Shown in pieces: positions 61,364 through 64,000 of a stretch of 64,000 bases of DNA. Below the pieces are notes generated by a model. It worked only from the letters and a program-made list of their open reading frames with translations, was not told the DNA's origin and did not search any database. Position 1 is the first letter of the stretch. Every line of letters begins with the position of its first letter. The position numbers were made by a program, and so were the translations under genes. The DNA is taken from contig NZ_AXAP01000013.1 in assembly GCF_000472865.1 (NCBI RefSeq), positions 463 through 64,462 of the forward strand, in the 5' to 3' direction. The stretch comes from Bradyrhizobium elkanii WSM2783. GTDB taxonomy: Bacteria > Pseudomonadota > Alphaproteobacteria > Rhizobiales > Xanthobacteraceae.

Positions 61364-62719
61364 ATGCGCAAATCACTGCTTTGCTCCGTCGCGACCATCG
61401 TGCTGCTCTCGGGAGCCGCCTTCGCGCAAGGCGAAGGCGAATATCCGGCGACCCTCAAGGGCCACGCCGTGCTTCCGGCGGAAAGCTTCATCGACGCGCC
61501 GGCCGATGCACCGAACGATCTCAAGACCTCGGGCAAATACACCACCGGCCGCCGCGTCGACGCCACCGGCACCGTGATGGGCAAGTCCTACGAGCGGCCG
61601 ACCGGCGTCTCGCTGCCGTTCAAGGGTCAGCCGCTGCAGGGCCATTCCGGCATCAAGGTGATGGCGGACGGCACTTTCTGGGTGCTTACCGACAATGGCA
61701 TGGGCTCGCGCTACAACTCGGCCGATTCGATGCTGTACCTGAACCGGCACAAGATCGACTGGGCGAGCGGCAAGGTCGAGCGGCAGGAAACCGTCTTCCT
61801 GCACGACCCCGACAAGAAGGTGCCGTTCCGCATCGTGCATGAGGATACCGCCAAGCGCTATCTCACCGGCGCCGATTTCGACACCGAAGGCTTCCAGATC
61901 ATCGGCGACACGTTCTGGATCGGCGAAGAGTTCGGACCCTACGTGATCAAGGCCGACAAGACCGGCAAGGTGCTGGCCGTGTTCGACAGCGTCGCCGATG
62001 GCAAGCCGGTGCGCTCGCCCGATCACTGGTCGGTGCAGTCGCCGGGCGCGCCGGGCGCCAGCTACACCACCGTCAACCTGCGCCGCTCTAAGGGTTACGA
62101 AGGCTTTGCCTCCTCGAAGGACGGCAAGTTCCTGTACGGCCTGCTCGAGGGCCCGCTGTGGGATGCCGAGAAGAAGGATTGGGAGAAGGTCGACGGCAAG
62201 GAAGCCTCACGCATCCTCGAGTTCGACGTCGCGAACGAGAAATTCACCGGGCGCTACTGGCAATATGTGTTCGAGCAGAACGGCAATGCCATCGGCGACT
62301 TCAACATGATCGACGCCACCAATGGTCTGATCATCGAGCGCGACAATGGCGAAGGCACCGCGGACAAGGCGTGCCCGCAAGGACAGCGCGGCGAGAACTG
62401 CTTCCCCGATCTCGCCAAGTTCAAGCGCGTCTACAAGGTCGAGCTCTCGGATGCCAATGTCGGCAAGCCCGTGCGCAAGGTCGCCTATATCGACCTGATG
62501 AAGATCCGCGATCCCGACAAGAAGGCGAAGAAGCCGCTCAATGACGGCGTGCTGACCTTCCCGTTCTTCACCATCGAGAACGTCGACAAGGTCGACGACA
62601 CCCACATCATCGTCGGCAACGACAACAACCTGCCGTTCTCCTCGAGCCGCGATCCCAACAAGGCCGACGACAACGAGTTCGTTCTGCTGGAAGTGGGTGA
62701 GTTCCTGAAGGCGAAGTGA
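61364..62719 (+). CDS. Secreted phytase-like esterase family protein
   Basis: The 451-residue product has a signal peptide (1-21, ending AFA). A domain of the esterase-like activity of phytase family (PF13449) follows, with GHSGIKVMADGTFWVLTDNG then MGSRYNSADSMLYLN, ADFDTEGFQIIGDTFWIGEE and RSKGYEGFASSKDGKFLYGL. These are beta-propeller-like phosphatase relatives, secreted or periplasmic. AGGGGAGAT precedes the ATG. Substrate unknown. Confidence 0.87.
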   Translation: MRKSLLCSVATIVLLSGAAFAQGEGEYPATLKGHAVLPAESFIDAPADAPNDLKTSGKYTTGRRVDATGTVMGKSYERPTGVSLPFKGQPLQGHSGIKVMADGTFWVLTDNGMGSRYNSADSMLYLNRHKIDWASGKVERQETVFLHDPDKKVPFRIVHEDTAKRYLTGADFDTEGFQIIGDTFWIGEEFGPYVIKADKTGKVLAVFDSVADGKPVRSPDHWSVQSPGAPGASYTTVNLRRSKGYEGFASSKDGKFLYGLLEGPLWDAEKKDWEKVDGKEASRILEFDVANEKFTGRYWQYVFEQNGNAIGDFNMIDATNGLIIERDNGEGTADKACPQGQRGENCFPDLAKFKRVYKVELSDANVGKPVRKVAYIDLMKIRDPDKKAKKPLNDGVLTFPFFTIENVDKVDDTHIIVGNDNNLPFSSSRDPNKADDNEFVLLEVGEFLKAK

Positions 62720-62724
62720 GTGAC

Positions 62725-62864
62725 TCCCTCTCCCCGTTCTTCACGGGGAGAGGGTTGGGGTGAGGGGCTCTCTCCACGATTACGGTGGCAGATGTATTCG
62801 CGGAGAAAGCCCCTCACCCGGATTGCTTCGCAATCCGACCTCTCCCCGCAAGAGCGGGGCGAGG
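62725..62864. repeat. CCTCTCCCCGT...GGGGTGAGGGG repeat, copy 2
   Basis: Same element as 42835-42982: CCCTCTCCCCGTTC...ACGGGGAGAGGG, then TTGGGGTGAGGGGCTCTCTC, mirrored by CCCCTCACCC and CCTCTCCCCGC. It lies between two convergent genes. Confidence 0.78.
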
Positions 62865-62874
62865 TAAGAACCAC

Positions 62875-64000
62875 CTACCCCGCCGGCGTCATCACGACGC
62901 CCTTGTCCTTGGGCCAGCGGATGCGCCAGGCGAAGTTGATCTCCTTCAGCTCGCTTGGTTTCGCATCGAACGTCCATTGCAGCACGCCACGTCTGTCGCG
63001 CAGATTGGTCGCGGTCGGCGCCGTGGTCTGCGGCAGCATCTCCACCACGATCTCCTCGCTCTCGCTGACCGGAAGCTGATCCTCGATCGCGACGCGGATC
63101 GGGAAATCATGGCCGTTGCGGATGCTGGTCTTGAACGCGCGTTCGTCGGTCTTCGATGTCGTCACGATCAGACCCGCCGAGCCCTCGTTGCGCTTGACCA
63201 CCGAGCGCTCGACCTTGACCTTGTCGTCGGCGCCGAAGCCGAGCCGCACCGTTTCGTCCTTGCCGGCGGACGCGATCTTGCCGCGCCCGACGAAGACGCC
63301 ATCACGATAGATCGCGACGCGGCCCGGCAACAGCGGCGCGTCCTCGGCCTGCTTGAAGCTCGCCTCCAGGAACGCCGTCGGATCGAGCACCGGCACGGCG
63401 CGGATCGTCAGCTCGGGCGCGATCACGTGGCTTCCGATGCGCAGGCTCTTGGCTCCCTCGCTGGCACCGAGGCTGACGCGGCCGGGGATTTTGAAGGTGG
63501 CCTGGAAGTCGCCGATCTCGGCCACGGCCTGCTGCTCGTCGGCGCGCTCGCGCGCATCGAACGCCTCGGCGGCCTTCGCGGCTGGCGCCGAGCGCAGTGC
63601 GGTCGCCGGCCGCGCCAGCTCCGGCACGGCGCTTGACAGCGGCACCGGGCGCGGAGGCTGCGGATACTGCACGAGCAGCGAATTCAATTCGGGCGCGCTG
63701 TCGCCACGGGCAATGCGCACGGTGGAGACGCCGAGCGCGACGTTCGACCAGTCCTCGCCGGTCGACTGCGTGATCTCGGCGCGGCGCACCAGCTCCAGCG
63801 AGGGCTTTCGATCTTTCGCGCCGGTATCGAGACGCGCGTCGTAGATCGGCGCCCAGCGCGCATTGCGCACCGAATAGGTGACGCGCAGGGTGGCTTTCGC
63901 AGCAGTCGCGGCGGCGAGGTCGATACGGACCTCGAGCTTGCCTGGCGGCTTGGCGGCGCGGTCGGATTCCAGCCGCGCGATCTCGCGGTCGATATCGCGC
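62875..64000 (-). CDS. DUF4139 protein, C-terminal part (5' end outside window)
   Basis: The frame is open from the window edge to a stop at 62875, about 374 residues. It holds the DUF4139 domain: VTYSVRNARWAPIYDARLDT, then QSTGEDWSNVALGVSTVRIA, and near the end NLRDRRGVLQWTFDAKPSEL and EINFAWRIRWPKDKGV. An in-frame ATG at 63870 lies inside the domain and is not a true start. DUF4139 proteins, paired with an N-terminal DUF4140, are of unknown function. Confidence 0.86.
   Translation of the reverse strand, partial: RDIDREIARLESDRAAKPPGKLEVRIDLAAATAAKATLRVTYSVRNARWAPIYDARLDTGAKDRKPSLELVRRAEITQSTGEDWSNVALGVSTVRIARGDSAPELNSLLVQYPQPPRPVPLSSAVPELARPATALRSAPAAKAAEAFDARERADEQQAVAEIGDFQATFKIPGRVSLGASEGAKSLRIGSHVIAPELTIRAVPVLDPTAFLEASFKQAEDAPLLPGRVAIYRDGVFVGRGKIASAGKDETVRLGFGADDKVKVERSVVKRNEGSAGLIVTTSKTDERAFKTSIRNGHDFPIRVAIEDQLPVSESEEIVVEMLPQTTAPTATNLRDRRGVLQWTFDAKPSELKEINFAWRIRWPKDKGVVMTPAG

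Noticed and set aside
1..64000. tRNA, rRNA, CRISPR arrays or a complete mobile element
   Set aside because: None was seen by reading: no cloverleaf-like segments with conserved T-loop sequence, no regularly spaced direct repeats, and only transposase fragments.

Overview
The window looks like a chromosomal segment of a Bradyrhizobium-type alphaproteobacterium (Nitrobacteraceae). This rests on its high GC content, on the hmu haem-uptake locus laid out as in Bradyrhizobium japonicum, and on many short palindromic intergenic repeats of kinds I associate with Bradyrhizobium. No rRNA, tRNA, CRISPR array or complete insertion sequence was seen. About 60 genes are supported, including several small genes and five broken genes or gene fragments.

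Layout. 1-7.3 kb: the 5' part of a Cache-domain sensor, a secreted type I phosphodiesterase, a poor stretch with a phage terminase relic, a LysE exporter, and an LVIVD-repeat protein with a small envelope partner. 7.4-8.8 kb: an ArsR-SRPBCC-SRPBCC operon whose likely operator sits between -35 and -10. 8.9-15 kb: an acyl-CoA synthetase, a DUF4112 protein convergent with a small conserved protein, and an AraC regulator flanked by two copies of a 280-bp module encoding a 71-aa protein. 15-18 kb: a lipocalin-like protein, a divergent SDR/LysR pair, and relics of IS481- and IS630-type transposases. 18-21.7 kb: purA with a proline-rich membrane protein, and a YbaK deacylase.

21.7-26.5 kb: a compact module of double-GNAT acetyltransferase, cysteine hydrolase, 72-aa protein and MFS carrier, divergent from a LysR gene followed by an XRE-type gene. 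I know of no described system with this composition. 26.7-33.6 kb: a DMT exporter, an orphan TRAP binding protein, a GNAT enzyme, then a run of small exported proteins with a perfect FNR/FixK-type site and a 48-aa membrane protein. 34-43 kb: a SAM-cyclase-ATPase-TPR regulator, an FAD oxidoreductase, a GMC oxidoreductase broken by one extra base, an MCE protein and an alpha-hydroxy-acid dehydrogenase. 43-52 kb: DUF1330, a second DMT exporter, an orphan TctC protein, a chemoreceptor, a hydroxyacid dehydrogenase with an altered Rossmann loop, and a sugar-type ABC importer lacking its ATPase.

52-61 kb is the haem-uptake cluster. hmuR, an IsdG-like haem monooxygenase, hutX, exbB, exbD and tonB run leftwards. 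hemP, hmuT, hmuU and hmuV run rightwards. Between them lies a 25-bp palindrome resembling an Irr-type iron control element. Together these would import haem across both membranes, carry it in the cytoplasm and open the ring for iron. The window closes with a phytase-like esterase and the 3' part of a DUF4139 gene.
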